This document shows, piece by piece, positions 51,858 to 61,657 of a stretch of 64,000 nt of DNA. Position 1 is the first letter of the stretch. Every line of letters starts with the position of its first letter. The position numbers and the translations under genes were made by a program. The stretch covers positions 174,636 to 238,635 of the forward strand of contig JAGYKD010000002.1 of assembly GCA_018401695.1 (NCBI GenBank). Reading direction: 5' to 3'. The notes beneath the pieces were generated by a model. That model searched no databases and was not told the DNA's origin. It worked only from the letters and a program-made list of their open reading frames with translations. The stretch comes from Flavobacteriales bacterium. GTDB lineage: Bacteria > Bacteroidota > Bacteroidia > CAIKAF01.

Positions 51858-54800
51858 CGGGGAGTTTTTCCGGGTTTTTCACTTGTTTACCAGACAAATA
51901 GGCATACATGGCTGGTACTACGTATAAGGTAAGAATAAGGCTGAACATAATGCCCCCGATGATGGCCATGCCCAAGGGTTTTCTGGACTGTGCGCCGGCA
52001 CCCAAGGCTAGAGCAATGGGCAAGGCTCCCAAGGCAGTTGCTAAAGAGGTCATAAGAATGGGGCGCAAACGCAGGGTAGCCGCTTCAATAACGGCATCTA
52101 TTTTTTCCATGCCTTTTTTAAGGCGGAGTTGGTTGGCAAATTCCACAATCAATATGCCGTTTTTAGTAACCAGACCAATGAGCATGATGATTCCAATTTG
52201 GGAAAAGATGTTGATGGTATAGTCAAAGGCCCAAAGGCTAAAGAGGGCACCAAACAAAGCCAAAGGAACCGTGAGCATGATGACCAGGGGGTCTTTGAAG
52301 CTTTCGAATTGAATGGCCAAAACCAAGTAAACCAGTACAAGGGCAAAGAGGAAGGCAAATAAGGTATTGTCGGAGCTTTCTTGAAAATCGCGGGATGCGC
52401 CGCTGAGTTCGGTGCTAAAGCTTTCATCCAATAGGCTGTCGGCAATGGTTTCCAGTACCTGGATGCCATCTTTGAGGGCATAACCGGGGGCCAAATCTGC
52501 CTCGATTTTGGCCGATTTGTAGCGGTTGTAATGGTACAATTGGGGAGGGTTGGTTACCTCTTCCATGCGTATGAGTTGGTCTAAGGAAACCATCTCGCCG
52601 GCATTGTTGGGCACAAATACCTTTCGCACGTCGTCGGGATTGTCTCGGTCGTTCAGTGCCACTTGACCAATGACTTCGTATTGGCGGCCATTGAGGGTGA
52701 AATAGCCGAATCTACGTCCGGAAAAGGAAAGTTGTAGAGCTTCGTTGATGTCGGCCACCCGAACGCCCATGCTGGCCGCTTTGTCGCGGTCAATGCTGAG
52801 CTCCATTTCGGGCTTGTTGAACTTAAGTTCAGAGTCTACTCCAACCAAAACCCCGCTTTTTTGGGCAGCCTCCATAAATTCCGGCAATACGGCTCTGAGC
52901 TTTTCAAACGAGTTGTTTTGCAGTACAAATTGAATGGAACGTCCCAGTCTTTGCCCGGTGGAAATGGTTTGTTCTTGCACCACAAAGGCTCTACCGCCGG
53001 TTAAGGTGCTAAAATCTTGAAAAAGGGCTCCCGCAATTTCGTTTTGGCTGCGTTCCCTTTCGTTGGGTGGTACCAAACGAACCCGCATAAAGCCCGTATT
53101 GGGTGCTCCGCTGCCAAAAAAGCCGGGAGAGGTGACCGAAAGCACTACGGTATGCTCGGGCACGGAGTCCATGGCGACTTGCACCAATTCGTCCATATAG
53201 TCGTACATGTATTCGTAGCTGACTCCTTCGGGAGCAGAAACGATAACCCTGAGATTGGAGCGGTCTTCGGAGGGTGCCAGTTCCTGGGGCAAGCTTTGGT
53301 AAAGCAGGGCAGTGCCCAGTCCGGTGATGCCCAAAAGCGGAAACACCAGCCAGGATTTTTGCATAAAGCTGCGCAGGCTACCGCGGTAAAATCGGTCCAT
53401 GGCTTCAAAGAAAGGGGCCGACCATTGGTAAAATTTAGAAGGAGCTTTTGGGGTTTTGGAGGTGAGCCAAACGTTTAAGATCGGGGTTAGGGTCAAGGAA
53501 ACAAAGGAAGAAATAAGCACCGCAGCGGCAATAACCACCCCAAACTCACGGAACAGGCGACCCACAAAGCCTTGCAAAAAAATAATGGGCAAGAAAACAA
53601 AGGCGAGGGTTACCGAAGTGGCAATAACGGCAAAATAAATTTCTTCGGCACCTTCTCGTGCGGCACGGTAGCGGTTCATGCCTTGCTCGAGTTTTTTGTA
53701 GATGTTCTCGGTAACCACAATGCCGTCGTCTACCACCAAACCGGTGGCCAGTACAATGGCGAGGAGGGTAAGTACATTGATGGAAAAGCCCATCAAATAC
53801 ATAATAAAGAAAGTGCTTATGAGGGAAACGGGAATGTCGATGAGGGGTCGGAGAGCGATTTTCCAGTTTCTAAAGAACAGGTAAATGATGAGCACCACCA
53901 AAATAAAGGCGATGAGCAGGGTTTCACCCACCTCTTCGATGGATTGGCGGATAAACACGGTAGAGTCTAAGGCTATGTCCAGTTGAATGTCCTCGGGTAC
54001 TTCCTTTTTAAGGCGGTCGTAGCGGCGGTAAAATTCATCGGCGATATCGATATAATTGGAGCCGGGTAGGGGAACCATGGCCAGAGCAACCATAGGAACA
54101 CCGGATTCTTTGAGGATGGTTTCGTCGCGTTCGGCTCCGAGTTCTGCATGGCCAATATCTTCGAAACGCACCAGTTCACCGTTTCTTTCGGCAACAATAA
54201 GGCGGTTAAAGGCTTCGGGGTCGCTAAGTCGACCTTGGGTTTTAAGGGTGAGTTCGGTTTGGATTCCGCTAACTTTTCCGGCGGGCAATTCAATGTTTTG
54301 GGCTTCTAGGGCGCGCAATACTTCTACCGGGCTAATTTGGTAGGCGCCCATGCGGATGGGGTCGAGCCAAAGCCTCATGGCATAGCGTTTTTCGCCCCAG
54401 ATTTGAACTGAACTTACCCCGGGAATGGTTTGGATGCGTTCCAGCACCACATTGGTGGCATAGTCGTTGACCTCCAATTGCGTGCGGGTATCGCTTTGGA
54501 TTTGCATGGAGATGATGGCGTCGGAGTTGGCATCGGCTTTACTTACCACGGGCGGGCCGTCGATATCGTCGGGTAGGGAGCGCACAGCTTGGCTTACCTT
54601 GTCGCGGACGTCGTTGGCGGCTGCATCCAAATCTTCCCCCAAATCGAATTCTACGGTAATGCGGCTGCTTCCCTGGTTGCTGGAAGAAGAAATGGTGCGA
54701 ATGCCTGCAATACCGTTAATGGCTTTTTCTAAAGGTTCGGTGATTTGGCTTTCGATAATATCGGGATTGGCACCCTTGTAACTTGTGGTTACCGTAATAA

Positions 54801-54930
54801 TGGGTGGATCCACCGATGGAAACTCCCTTACCCCCAAAAAAGTATAGCCAATGGCCCCAAAAATTACGAGCAAAAGGTTGAGGACAATGGCCATTACCGG
54901 CCGTTTTAAGCTTAGGGATGGAAGACTCAT
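51841..54930 (-). CDS. RND efflux permease (AcrB-type)
   Basis: 1029 aa, full length, with the twelve-helix RND plan and two large periplasmic loops. The N-terminus RPVMAIVLNLLLVIFGAIGY is typical. TM4 carries the proton-relay Asp pair in LVVDDGIVVTENIYKKLEQG, and the C-terminal half has LTVPLALFGALFSLWAF and LIGLVTKNGILIVEFANQ. HAE-1/AcrB-like rather than metal-type, judged from these motifs. It exports drugs or lipophilic compounds; ligands unknown. Confidence 0.95.
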   Translation of the reverse strand: MSLPSLSLKRPVMAIVLNLLLVIFGAIGYTFLGVREFPSVDPPIITVTTSYKGANPDIIESQITEPLEKAINGIAGIRTISSSSNQGSSRITVEFDLGEDLDAAANDVRDKVSQAVRSLPDDIDGPPVVSKADANSDAIISMQIQSDTRTQLEVNDYATNVVLERIQTIPGVSSVQIWGEKRYAMRLWLDPIRMGAYQISPVEVLRALEAQNIELPAGKVSGIQTELTLKTQGRLSDPEAFNRLIVAERNGELVRFEDIGHAELGAERDETILKESGVPMVALAMVPLPGSNYIDIADEFYRRYDRLKKEVPEDIQLDIALDSTVFIRQSIEEVGETLLIAFILVVLIIYLFFRNWKIALRPLIDIPVSLISTFFIMYLMGFSINVLTLLAIVLATGLVVDDGIVVTENIYKKLEQGMNRYRAAREGAEEIYFAVIATSVTLAFVFLPIIFLQGFVGRLFREFGVVIAAAVLISSFVSLTLTPILNVWLTSKTPKAPSKFYQWSAPFFEAMDRFYRGSLRSFMQKSWLVFPLLGITGLGTALLYQSLPQELAPSEDRSNLRVIVSAPEGVSYEYMYDYMDELVQVAMDSVPEHTVVLSVTSPGFFGSGAPNTGFMRVRLVPPNERERSQNEIAGALFQDFSTLTGGRAFVVQEQTISTGQRLGRSIQFVLQNNSFEKLRAVLPEFMEAAQKSGVLVGVDSELKFNKPEMELSIDRDKAASMGVRVADINEALQLSFSGRRFGYFTLNGRQYEVIGQVALNDRDNPDDVRKVFVPNNAGEMVSLDQLIRMEEVTNPPQLYHYNRYKSAKIEADLAPGYALKDGIQVLETIADSLLDESFSTELSGASRDFQESSDNTLFAFLFALVLVYLVLAIQFESFKDPLVIMLTVPLALFGALFSLWAFDYTINIFSQIGIIMLIGLVTKNGILIVEFANQLRLKKGMEKIDAVIEAATLRLRPILMTSLATALGALPIALALGAGAQSRKPLGMAIIGGIMFSLILTLYVVPAMYAYLSGKQVKNPEKLPDEAEA

Positions 54931-55997
54931 GGAAGTGCTCCTAAGCGTTTAATGGTGAGCGGCGTTCCGGGGCGTGCTTGCAGGATGCCGGTGGTCAGTA
55001 CAGTGTCGCCTGCTTGAATTCCTTCCACGATTTGCACCAAACTGTCTACACGCAAACCGGGAACTACCTCTTGGCTTACCGCTTTCCCGGATTTGTAGAG
55101 CATCAGTCTATGTCCACGGATTTCGGGTATTAATGCTTGAGAAGGAACCACTACTGCATTGGGAATAGAGGCCAAGCTCAAATGAACCGTTCCAAAGCCA
55201 CCGGCAGGAAGGCTTTGGTTTGGATTGGGAATAAAGGCACGGGCTTTCAGCACTCTACTGTTGGCGTCTAAAGAGGGAGAAAGCGCAGAGATATTCGCTT
55301 CAATGGAAGTATCCGGGTGGTTTAGGACGAATTTCAATGGCTGTTTCTCCCGAAGTTTTCTGGCATATTTGTCGGGAATGTCCATGTCCAATTTTAGCGG
55401 GTCGGTTTGTACCAACGATATGAGGGGGGTGCCAACGGTGGCATAAGTGCCGGTAGAAACATTGCGAAGGCCCACTCTTCCGGGAAAAGGAGCCCTTATC
55501 ATAGACTGGTCGATTTGAACGGCAAGTACTAAGGAATCGGCAATAAGGCTTTGCAAAAGAGCTTGGGCCGATTCATAATCGCGTTCGCTGATGTTTTGGT
55601 TGGCTTTGAGTTTGGCCAAGCGTTGGGATTGCAGACGGGCTTCCTTTAACTTGGCTAGCAGGCCTTTCATTTGAGCTTTGAGGTCTTCGTGGAAAATTTC
55701 TACCAACACTTGCCCTTTGGTCACCCATTGGCCATCTTGGACATGCCATTGGGTGATGCGGCCGTTGCGTTCGGCAGCCAATTGGGCTTCCTCGAAGGCT
55801 TTGAGTTCTCCCTTGGTTTCAAAACTTTCGGTAAGCGACTGTTTAGATGCAATAAAGGCTTCTACTTGGAGGGCTTGGTTTTGATTTTTTGGTGCGGTTT
55901 TAGCTTCCGGACTAAAAAGCAGGCGCTTTAATGCCAGGCTCATAAGAATAAGTCCAAGAACGCCGAATACGAGTAGTAGTTTTTTTTTGTCCTTCAT
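54927..55997 (-). CDS. RND periplasmic adaptor (membrane fusion protein)
   Basis: 356 aa from ATG 55997 (MKDKKKLLLVFGVLGLILMS); an ATG at 56054 would prepend 19 residues ahead of the membrane anchor and is less likely. After the single N-terminal anchor come a lipoyl half (GRITQWHVQDGQWVTKGQVL), a short alpha-hairpin (about 115-170), the second lipoyl half (IRAPFPGRVGLRNVSTGTY), a beta-barrel and a membrane-proximal domain. First gene of the RND operon; overlaps the permease start by 4 bp. Confidence 0.92.
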   Translation of the reverse strand: MKDKKKLLLVFGVLGLILMSLALKRLLFSPEAKTAPKNQNQALQVEAFIASKQSLTESFETKGELKAFEEAQLAAERNGRITQWHVQDGQWVTKGQVLVEIFHEDLKAQMKGLLAKLKEARLQSQRLAKLKANQNISERDYESAQALLQSLIADSLVLAVQIDQSMIRAPFPGRVGLRNVSTGTYATVGTPLISLVQTDPLKLDMDIPDKYARKLREKQPLKFVLNHPDTSIEANISALSPSLDANSRVLKARAFIPNPNQSLPAGGFGTVHLSLASIPNAVVVPSQALIPEIRGHRLMLYKSGKAVSQEVVPGLRVDSLVQIVEGIQAGDTVLTTGILQARPGTPLTIKRLGALP

Positions 55998-56144
55998 GCA
56001 ATTTAGTGTACCTACAAGGAGTTTTTTTAAAAACACCTGGACTAAACTACGCATACCAGATAAGGCATGGATGCAATTAGTATTTTTTATGAGATGTTTT
56101 AAGAAACTGGGGACACTGCATCGTCAATTTATATATTTTTAAAA

Positions 56145-56879
56145 ATGTTAAAGCGATACCTGTTTACCTACAGCACCGGCTTGGCCTTTCTTGGCTTTTT
56201 TGGGGTTTCTATGCTCAAAGCGCAAAGCGATTCGGTAACTAGTTCTTTTTCAAGACGCCCCTTTTTGGGTTTTCAAACCACCTTAGGCTTCGGCACCGAT
56301 GCGAAGGTGTATGTTCCTTCCTTTCAGGGCGAGGGTATTGTTTCTTTTCCTATACATCCTAAGTTTAGCATAGAAGGAATTTTTGGAGGGCGTTTCAATC
56401 TTATGCATGTGGAGCAAAAGGTTTTTCAAACCTCCTTTCCTAATCGTCCCGGAGAAGGAGTTTTTGATACGTTGCATGTGGAGGATGTCCGGGTATTGTC
56501 TTTGAATCTTCATGTGGGTTTGGCTTTACGCTTTTGGGAGAATTGGAGTGTAGGAACGGATATAGATTTGGTGGGATGGAGTTTTGGCTCCCGGGGCTTA
56601 TTTCTATATGAATCTGAAGGTTCGGCGGAGTCTCAAACTTTTCAGTGGGCAAGTCCGGAACCCTTCAATGCCATGCTTATGGGTAGAAACGATAGGGGTA
56701 GTTTAAACAGTAGATTCTGGCTTGGGTATCGCGTCCATAAAAAATGGGAGATTCAAGGAGGCTTAGCCATTGTTCATATCATTTATCGAACCGACAATAC
56801 CTTGGCCTACGAAAACGATCGATTTTTTTCGGATTACAAAGCGGGCTTTGTTTCAGTGGCCTACAGGCCTTTCAACTAA
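56145..56879 (+). CDS. outer-membrane beta-barrel-like exported protein
   Basis: 244 aa with a signal peptide ending at LKAQ (about residue 27). The mature chain alternates aromatic and polar residues in strands separated by short turns (LGFQTTLGFGT, FSIEGIFGGRFNL, SLNLHVGLALRFWENWSVGTD, SRFWLGYRVHKKWEIQGGLA) and ends with an aromatic strand AGFVSVAYRPF. This is the pattern of Bacteroidota outer-membrane barrels of about 8-10 strands. No ligand predicted. Convergent with the glycosyltransferase, 7 bp apart. Confidence 0.7.
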   Translation: MLKRYLFTYSTGLAFLGFFGVSMLKAQSDSVTSSFSRRPFLGFQTTLGFGTDAKVYVPSFQGEGIVSFPIHPKFSIEGIFGGRFNLMHVEQKVFQTSFPNRPGEGVFDTLHVEDVRVLSLNLHVGLALRFWENWSVGTDIDLVGWSFGSRGLFLYESEGSAESQTFQWASPEPFNAMLMGRNDRGSLNSRFWLGYRVHKKWEIQGGLAIVHIIYRTDNTLAYENDRFFSDYKAGFVSVAYRPFN

Positions 56880-56886
56880 ATTAAGC

Positions 56887-57978
56887 TTAGGCATCAGCTA
56901 TTTCGCTTAGAATCCGGTGGTATACCGGTTCAAATGCCTGCACAGAGAAGCGCTTTACCAAATCAGGGCGGCAGCGGTTTTTCATTTCACTCAGTTCCTG
57001 TGGATGTTCAATACACCATCTGAGGCTGCGCAGCCAAGCGTTTTCGTTGTCGCAAAGAAAGCCGTTGAACCCTTCTTTTACAATTTCTGAATTTACGCCC
57101 ACGGGTGAAACAAAAGCAGGAATACCTAAAGCCAGGTATTGAAGCGCTTTAAATCCGCATTTGCCTTCGGACCAGGGGTCGGGCAATAGCGGCATTAGGC
57201 CGACATGGCAAGAAAGTAAGCCTTCAATTTCTGTAGCTCTAGACCAGGGAATGAATTCCAAATACGGTTTTTCTTGATCCGGTGGCTGGTCAGAAATGAC
57301 CACAAAACGCAAGGGGTGTTCTTTATGAATAGTATCCAAAACCGGCCAAAGCATTTTAAGGTAGTGCATGGTGCTATGGCTTCCGGTCCAACCCAAGCAT
57401 AATTGTTCCGATATTTTTGGAGGATTTGCCTCTCGGTTATGGTGGGACTGGGTATCGATGGTGGTTGGAATTAAATAGGTGTTTTTTTGATGCTTTAGGG
57501 CATAGGCCTGCAAAAAGCGGTTTCCGCAAAACACTCCATCGGCCATGCCAATAATGCGTCGTGTGTTGCCGTAAGACTTTAAAAATCCAATCCATCGGTT
57601 CGACACGGAGCTGTTTGGAATCCAAATGGCATCGTCAAAATCAAAAACAATCTTTTTACGCCAAAGGTATTTTAAAACCCAAACCGTAAGTGGCAAACCA
57701 ACAGGCGAAAACTCTCGATGAATAAAAACAACGGACTCTTTACATCCAAACAACAGGCGTTTGCGGCGAAGTAGAGCCTTGGCCATAAAAGCAAATTTTT
57801 GGGCCACATGTCCGGGTTGGTACAATACCTTCCAGGCCTTTTCAGTCCAAAAGCTTTCTTGGCGAATTTCCCAACCTTGTGCCTCTAAATAATCCAAATA
57901 TTGCTCAAAACGAAACCGCTGGCTAGGAGCTTGTCCATTGGGATAAGGGCAAACGATTAAAAGACTACGCTTGCTCAT
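56887..57978 (-). CDS. glycosyltransferase, GT-B (family 1/4-like)
   Basis: 363 aa. The opening RSLLIVCPYPNGQAPSQRFR, the IVFDFDDAIW strand and LCLGWTGSHSTMHYLKML are seen in a Bacteroidota glycosyltransferase group. The donor region reads CGFKALQYLALGIPAF with a following E (NSEIVKEG). Polysaccharide or envelope glycan synthesis is likely. It overlaps the upstream GNAT-like gene by 4 bp (ATGA). Confidence 0.83.
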   Translation of the reverse strand: MSKRSLLIVCPYPNGQAPSQRFRFEQYLDYLEAQGWEIRQESFWTEKAWKVLYQPGHVAQKFAFMAKALLRRKRLLFGCKESVVFIHREFSPVGLPLTVWVLKYLWRKKIVFDFDDAIWIPNSSVSNRWIGFLKSYGNTRRIIGMADGVFCGNRFLQAYALKHQKNTYLIPTTIDTQSHHNREANPPKISEQLCLGWTGSHSTMHYLKMLWPVLDTIHKEHPLRFVVISDQPPDQEKPYLEFIPWSRATEIEGLLSCHVGLMPLLPDPWSEGKCGFKALQYLALGIPAFVSPVGVNSEIVKEGFNGFLCDNENAWLRSLRWCIEHPQELSEMKNRCRPDLVKRFSVQAFEPVYHRILSEIADA

Positions 57979-59168
57979 GTTTTAGAGGAATTGCCACTCT
58001 TGCCAATGAATGGGTGCCGCTCAAAGGGTTTACTTCGGTCAAATAAATAGCGGTAGGTAATAAGCGTCCTTTGCTTTTTTACCCCTAAATTTTCGCAAAC
58101 CCTCAACATTTTTAAGTTAAAATCTCCAATCCAAGTAATTAGGGTATCTACATAATTTCCTTTTGGAACAATGGTGTCCTCCGCAAATTTTATCATGGCA
58201 CCTTCTACTCCTTTGCCTTGCCATTCGGGCACTATACCAAAGACTACGCCAAACATGGTTTTGGGAGTTTTGCGCCATTTATGCCATAAAAAGACCAGTT
58301 TCCCCCAAAGGTTTAAGTTTCCATGGACATACCTGAAAATCTGATTGAGTTCGGGTAGATTGATGTAAAAACCAATGGGTTGATTCTGGTAAAAAGCAAA
58401 TAGGCTAATGTCCGGGTCTTTCACCGGTTTAATGGCTTTCATAATGGCTTGGGCCTGGGCCAATTTCATTGGGCTAAATCCTGCATGGTTTCCCCAGGCG
58501 GCATTATACACCGCCAAAAAGTCCTTGGCCAGTTGAGCTTCACTCACACCACGCACATTGCGTACCTCAAAATCTGGGTTTTGCTTTAACATGGAAGCTT
58601 TTCGTACAAAAACTTCCTGAGCAGGGTCGGTAAGTTTTCTCCAAAATACGTACTGCTCGTAATGCGTCCGGAACCCGTACGCTTCAAAAAAACTGCGGTA
58701 GTAGGGTAGGTGGTAGTTGATTTGATAGGCAGGGGCATGCTCGTATCCCTCCACCAACAAGCCCCAAAAGGCATTTTTTTCACCAAAGTTTATGGGGCCA
58801 TCCATGGCCTCCATTCCTTTAGATGTAAGCCAAGCCTTGGCGGTGTCAAACAGCAAAAATGCAGCCTCCTTATCCTCTATGCATTCAAAGAATCCTAAAC
58901 CACCCGTAGGCTGGTCAAAGCTGTTGGCTGTTTTTTGGTCATAAAAGGCAGCAATTCTTCCTACTACCTTATGATTTATGTCTTTAAGCAACCAGCGCCG
59001 GGCTTCTCCCTTCCGAAAAGCTTTGTTCTTTTTGCTATCAAATACTTTTTCAACGTCTTGCTTAAGATGCGGAATCCAATGTGGAAGCTCTGCATACAAA
59101 GCAAAAGGAAGGCCATGAAAGGCCTTAATGTCTGCTCGTGTCTTAACTTCTTGTATTTGATAAGCCAT
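57975..59168 (-). CDS. GNAT-like acetyltransferase-fold protein (paralogue of 24045-25190)
   Basis: 397 aa, same family as the protein at 24045-25190. Shared elements are FHGLPFALYAELPHWIPHL, KVVGRIAAFYDQ, GLGFFECIEDKEAA, a middle AWGNHAGFSPM segment and the acetyl-CoA-like loop VPEWQGKGVEGAMIKFAED. Here it is translationally coupled to a glycosyltransferase, which hints at acylation of a glycan or lipid. Function otherwise unknown. Confidence 0.72.
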   Translation of the reverse strand: MAYQIQEVKTRADIKAFHGLPFALYAELPHWIPHLKQDVEKVFDSKKNKAFRKGEARRWLLKDINHKVVGRIAAFYDQKTANSFDQPTGGLGFFECIEDKEAAFLLFDTAKAWLTSKGMEAMDGPINFGEKNAFWGLLVEGYEHAPAYQINYHLPYYRSFFEAYGFRTHYEQYVFWRKLTDPAQEVFVRKASMLKQNPDFEVRNVRGVSEAQLAKDFLAVYNAAWGNHAGFSPMKLAQAQAIMKAIKPVKDPDISLFAFYQNQPIGFYINLPELNQIFRYVHGNLNLWGKLVFLWHKWRKTPKTMFGVVFGIVPEWQGKGVEGAMIKFAEDTIVPKGNYVDTLITWIGDFNLKMLRVCENLGVKKQRTLITYRYLFDRSKPFERHPFIGKSGNSSKT

Positions 59169-59414
59169 GGCCTACAAATATACAGAGAGCAAAGGGTAAC
59201 CCTAAGCGCTTTTTTGCCTCCGCCTTCTTTTTCATGCCACTTTTTTCCTCCAACATTTGGTGAACACTGCAAGGCTTTGGCTTTTCTTCTGCCCGTGCTT
59301 TCCTTTTTTATACTGGTTGGAGATGGCTTTTTTGGAATTAAAGCCTCGGGCCTTTATTTCCAGGTTTTCCTCTAGCTAGCCCCATTATTCAGCATTATCG
59401 TCCTTGGAAAGCCG

Positions 59415-59422
59415 TACTTTCG
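59415..59422 (+). promoter_or_regulatory. near-consensus -7 element before the SDR gene
   Basis: TACTTTCG differs from TAnnTTTG at one position and ends 4 bp before ATG 59427, the same spacing seen at 27076-27083 and 23971-23978. The gap 59169-59426 contains no gene. Confidence 0.4.
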
Positions 59423-59426
59423 TTTA

Positions 59427-60230
59427 ATGGAAACTAAAGTGGTGATTGTTACCGGTGCCGGAAGCGGCATCGGAAAAGAAATTGCTCGTAAATGGGCAGC
59501 AGAAGGCGCTCATGTGGTTTTGGCCGGTCGTCGCTCCGAACCTTTGCAAGCGCTCCAAGAGGAGCTAAAGCCTTTGCCCGGAAAACGCTTGGTTGTTCCC
59601 GCCGACGTGGGCCAAAAAGAGGATTGCAAAGTTTTGATAGATAAAACATTAGAGGCTTTTGGTCGAATAGATTTGTTGGTGAACAATGCGGGTATTTCTA
59701 TGCGTGCACTTTTTAGGGATTTGGATTTAGAGGTTTTGGAAAAGCTCATGCAGGTCAATTTTTGGGGAACTACCTATTGCAGTTATTATGCCCTTCCTTA
59801 TTTGCTCCAATCCAAAGGTTCTATTATTGGCATTTCCTCTGTTGCAGGTTACCAAGGCCTTCCCGGCAGAACCGGCTATTGTGCCTCAAAATTTGCCATG
59901 CACGGCCTTTTAAATACCCTGCGGGTGGAATATAAGCACCAAGGCTTGCATGTGTTGATTTGTTGCCCGGGTTTCACTGCTTCAAATATTCGAAAAACGG
60001 CCTTAAATGCCGCCGGAGAAACCCAGGGGGAATCGCCTAGAGACGAGCAAAAAATGATGCAGCCCCAAGAAGTAGCTCAGGCTTTGTTTAAAGCTTGGCA
60101 AAAGCGCAAACGTTTTTTGGTGCTCACCTCTCAAGGAAAACTCACCTGGTGGTTGAGCCGCTTTTTTCCTGCATTTGTGGACGCTCAAGTACTCAAACAT
60201 TTTCAAAAAGAATCTGAAAGCCCGGTCTAA
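59427..60230 (+). CDS. SDR-family oxidoreductase
   Basis: 267 aa classical short-chain dehydrogenase: VIVTGAGSGIGKEIARKWA for the cofactor, LAGRRSE (Arg, NADP-type), LLVNNAGISMRALF, Ser at IGISSVAG and the YCASKFAMHGLL active site. The C-terminal GKLTWWLSRFFPAFVD helix is typical of the DHRS7-like group. Substrate unknown. Its last base is shared with the following gene start (TAATG). Confidence 0.92.
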   Translation: METKVVIVTGAGSGIGKEIARKWAAEGAHVVLAGRRSEPLQALQEELKPLPGKRLVVPADVGQKEDCKVLIDKTLEAFGRIDLLVNNAGISMRALFRDLDLEVLEKLMQVNFWGTTYCSYYALPYLLQSKGSIIGISSVAGYQGLPGRTGYCASKFAMHGLLNTLRVEYKHQGLHVLICCPGFTASNIRKTALNAAGETQGESPRDEQKMMQPQEVAQALFKAWQKRKRFLVLTSQGKLTWWLSRFFPAFVDAQVLKHFQKESESPV

Positions 60231-61657
60231 TGCTTCGTTCCGTTTTTTTTGCGGTCTTTTTTGGGCTTTCGTCCCTGCTTTCCGCTCAGTATGCTTTTCA
60301 ATCTGTCGATTATCAAAAGCACCGTCCTTTGGCTGCTCCCGCCACCTGCAATGACTGGACCTTTACCCAGCTCGAACTTGCCTTGCAAAGCCTTTGGCAC
60401 AGGGAGCCCGACAAAGCCTTGGCTTTAGCAGAATCAGCCTTTCATGGGGAACCGGACTGCCCCCAAACCTGGCAGGTGCGCGCCAAAGCAATGTTCGAAC
60501 TTGGGCAAAGGGCCCTTGCTCTTCAAGTGCTGGATAGCGCCATCCTCACCTTTAAGGCCTTCCCCGAATTGGTAGGCGCCAAGGGACAGCTCTTGTTGGA
60601 TCTTGCCAATCAAGGACGATTGAGTAAAGACAATAGATTTTATGAATTTCCCGGCCCCGACTCTCTGTTTCGCCAAGCCTGCCTAAAAGAAGCCCAATCC
60701 TGTTTTAGTTATGTGCTTGCACAGTTTCCTGAAGACGAAGCTACGGCCGAACTTTTGGCTATTTCCTATCAAGAGTTAAAAAATTATCCACCCATAGTTT
60801 CTATCCTTGAGCCCTTGGTGCAAAAAGTCGATTTCCCGGAATTGCTCGAAGCCAGATGGCTGCTTATCCAAGCTTACCTGGAGCTGGAGGAATCTCAAAA
60901 AGCGCTTCATTTACTTAATCCGTGGGTGCATTCCAAAACCTTACATCCCGAAATATCTTTGTCGGGTATTTGTTGGGCCTACGGAAGGGCATGGGAAAAG
61001 GTAAATCAAGACTCGTCACAGGTTTATAAAAATTTGGCGCTTTATTCTTCTTTGGTTCCAAAATCACTAGGTCTTGATTTCAACAGTAGAAATTTTACTC
61101 TGCTGCAAAGGCTCTTAAAAACAGAGGATACCAAGCGCTTTGTTTTTCTTCGAAAAGAAATTCAAAGAGAAGAAGATACGGTCCAAGCCCAGTGGATGGT
61201 TTTGAGCACCCTCATTTTACCCTCAGACCCCGAAATGAATTTCTCAGGTTGGTTGCTGGCACATATGGAGCATTGTTGGCCATATTTGGAAAAAGTAGCA
61301 GAAGCGCGCGACGATCAAATTGAACGTATTTCTCAAATTGCCCGGCTTGGCGGAGCTGCACGGCATCCCGGATTTGTTTCTTGGGCCACCCAAGAGCTAA
61401 AGGTTTGGTCTGCCTGCTGCCTTTGGTCTCCTATGCCTGACTTTTTACCCGCACTTAAAATGGCAGATCCGGTAGGAACCCTTGACCTTTGTTTGGAACT
61501 TTGGGATAGGCCATCTACCCTAAGACGAAACGCCTTGGAGGTAACCCTAGCGGAATACAGTTACGAGGATATCCGTCAAGCCGCACAAAGACAAGACCTT
61601 TCAACCGATAAGCTCAAACTGCTAATGGAGCGTTTGGGCGGAACAAACCAACGGTAA
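60230..61657 (+). CDS. exported TPR-like protein
   Basis: 475 aa with a signal peptide ending at LLSAQ (about residue 20). The remainder is helical with TPR-like repeats: LWHREPDKALALAESAF, MFELGQRALALQVLDSAI, LAISYQELKNYPPIVSIL and YLELEESQKALHLLNPW. No catalytic motifs. It overlaps the SDR gene by one base. It ends exactly where the convergent serine-hydrolase gene ends (stop codons back to back, TAATTA). Confidence 0.75.
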   Translation: MLRSVFFAVFFGLSSLLSAQYAFQSVDYQKHRPLAAPATCNDWTFTQLELALQSLWHREPDKALALAESAFHGEPDCPQTWQVRAKAMFELGQRALALQVLDSAILTFKAFPELVGAKGQLLLDLANQGRLSKDNRFYEFPGPDSLFRQACLKEAQSCFSYVLAQFPEDEATAELLAISYQELKNYPPIVSILEPLVQKVDFPELLEARWLLIQAYLELEESQKALHLLNPWVHSKTLHPEISLSGICWAYGRAWEKVNQDSSQVYKNLALYSSLVPKSLGLDFNSRNFTLLQRLLKTEDTKRFVFLRKEIQREEDTVQAQWMVLSTLILPSDPEMNFSGWLLAHMEHCWPYLEKVAEARDDQIERISQIARLGGAARHPGFVSWATQELKVWSACCLWSPMPDFLPALKMADPVGTLDLCLELWDRPSTLRRNALEVTLAEYSYEDIRQAAQRQDLSTDKLKLLMERLGGTNQR

